Assembly (NCBI GenBank): GCA_964577665.1 | Contig: CAZOBD010000199.1 | Coordinates: 1-6,852, forward strand | Direction of reading: 5' to 3' | Source of the DNA: CAYVTD01 sp964577665 | GTDB taxonomy: Bacteria; Bacteroidota; Ignavibacteria; Kapaibacteriales; UBA2268 | DNA length: 6,852 bases | Shown here: positions 6,792 through 6,852 of the stretch, piece by piece | Layout of the letters: every line of letters begins with the position of its first letter | Position numbering within the stretch: position 1 is the first letter of the stretch | The notes under the pieces: model-generated | What the model saw: the letters and a program-made list of their open reading frames with translations, nothing else | Told to the model about the DNA's origin: nothing | Database searches by the model: none | Program-made: the position numbers and the translations under genes

Positions 6792-6852
6792 ATGAAATTT
6801 TTGAGAATAAGGTTGAATTATTTCGTTGAACACTATCCCGAAATGGCCGGTA
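6792..6852 (+). CDS. Possible start of a divergent gene, cut by the window edge
   Basis: An ATG at 6792-6794 opens a plus-strand frame that runs without a stop to the window edge, giving about 20 residues (MKFLRIRLNYFVEHYPEM...). Base composition becomes less AT-rich towards the edge, as expected on leaving an intergenic region. There is no clear Shine-Dalgarno. The product cannot be identified from so few residues; a Phe-Val-Glu-x-Tyr-Pro-Glu stretch near the N terminus faintly recalls glycosyltransferase starts, but that is not enough for a call. A frame of 61 bases can be open by chance. Confidence 0.35.
   Translation, partial: MKFLRIRLNYFVEHYPEMAG

Noticed and set aside
1..6852. CRISPR array, tRNA, rRNA or riboswitch
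   Set aside because: No short regularly spaced repeats, no cloverleaf-like sequence and no known structured leader were seen. The only long repeat is the protein-coding 495-bp pair.

Overview
The window comes from an AT-rich genome of the Bacteroidota/FCB group. Two things point there: a C-terminal sorting domain of the type IX secretion system (T9SS), and a large OmpA-family outer-membrane protein with two peptidoglycan-binding-type domains. From recollection of similar proteins, not from a search, a Kapabacteria/Ignavibacteria-like lineage is most likely. Gene ends use both TAA and TGA, so the standard code applies. All sizeable genes are on the minus strand.

Layout from left to right: (1) 1-707, the N-terminal half of an ISNCY-like transposase, frameshifted at a run of eight A and stopped at the window edge. 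(2) 708-892, non-coding DNA that should hold the IS end, with a 15-base near-perfect palindrome. (3) 893-4531, one very long T9SS surface-protein gene cut by a single in-frame TAA at 3503-3505 next to a (TA)7 tract. The first part carries the signal peptide and the second part the sorting domain. The gene consists of two tandem copies of a roughly 370-residue module, followed by PKD/Ig-like modules, a cohesin-like module and the sorting domain. The cores of the two modules share a 495-bp direct repeat with only four mismatches, while the sequence on either side has diverged, which is a signature of gene conversion. (4) 4590-6644, an OmpA-family protein with an N-terminal barrel-like region, an OmpA domain, a spacer domain and a second OmpA domain. 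(5) 6645-6791, an AT-rich leader. (6) 6792 to the right edge, the possible start of a divergent gene.

The OmpA-like gene lies 58 bp upstream of the T9SS gene on the same strand, so the two may be co-transcribed. Both products belong to the outer membrane or cell surface: one would anchor the outer membrane to peptidoglycan and the other would be a displayed adhesin-like protein. As it stands the T9SS gene should give no correctly exported product, because signal peptide and sorting domain are on opposite sides of the stop. Together with the transposon remnant just past its 3' end, this suggests a surface-protein locus being reshaped by recombination and decay. I do not see a defence system, a CRISPR array, a structured RNA or a clearly new multi-gene system here.
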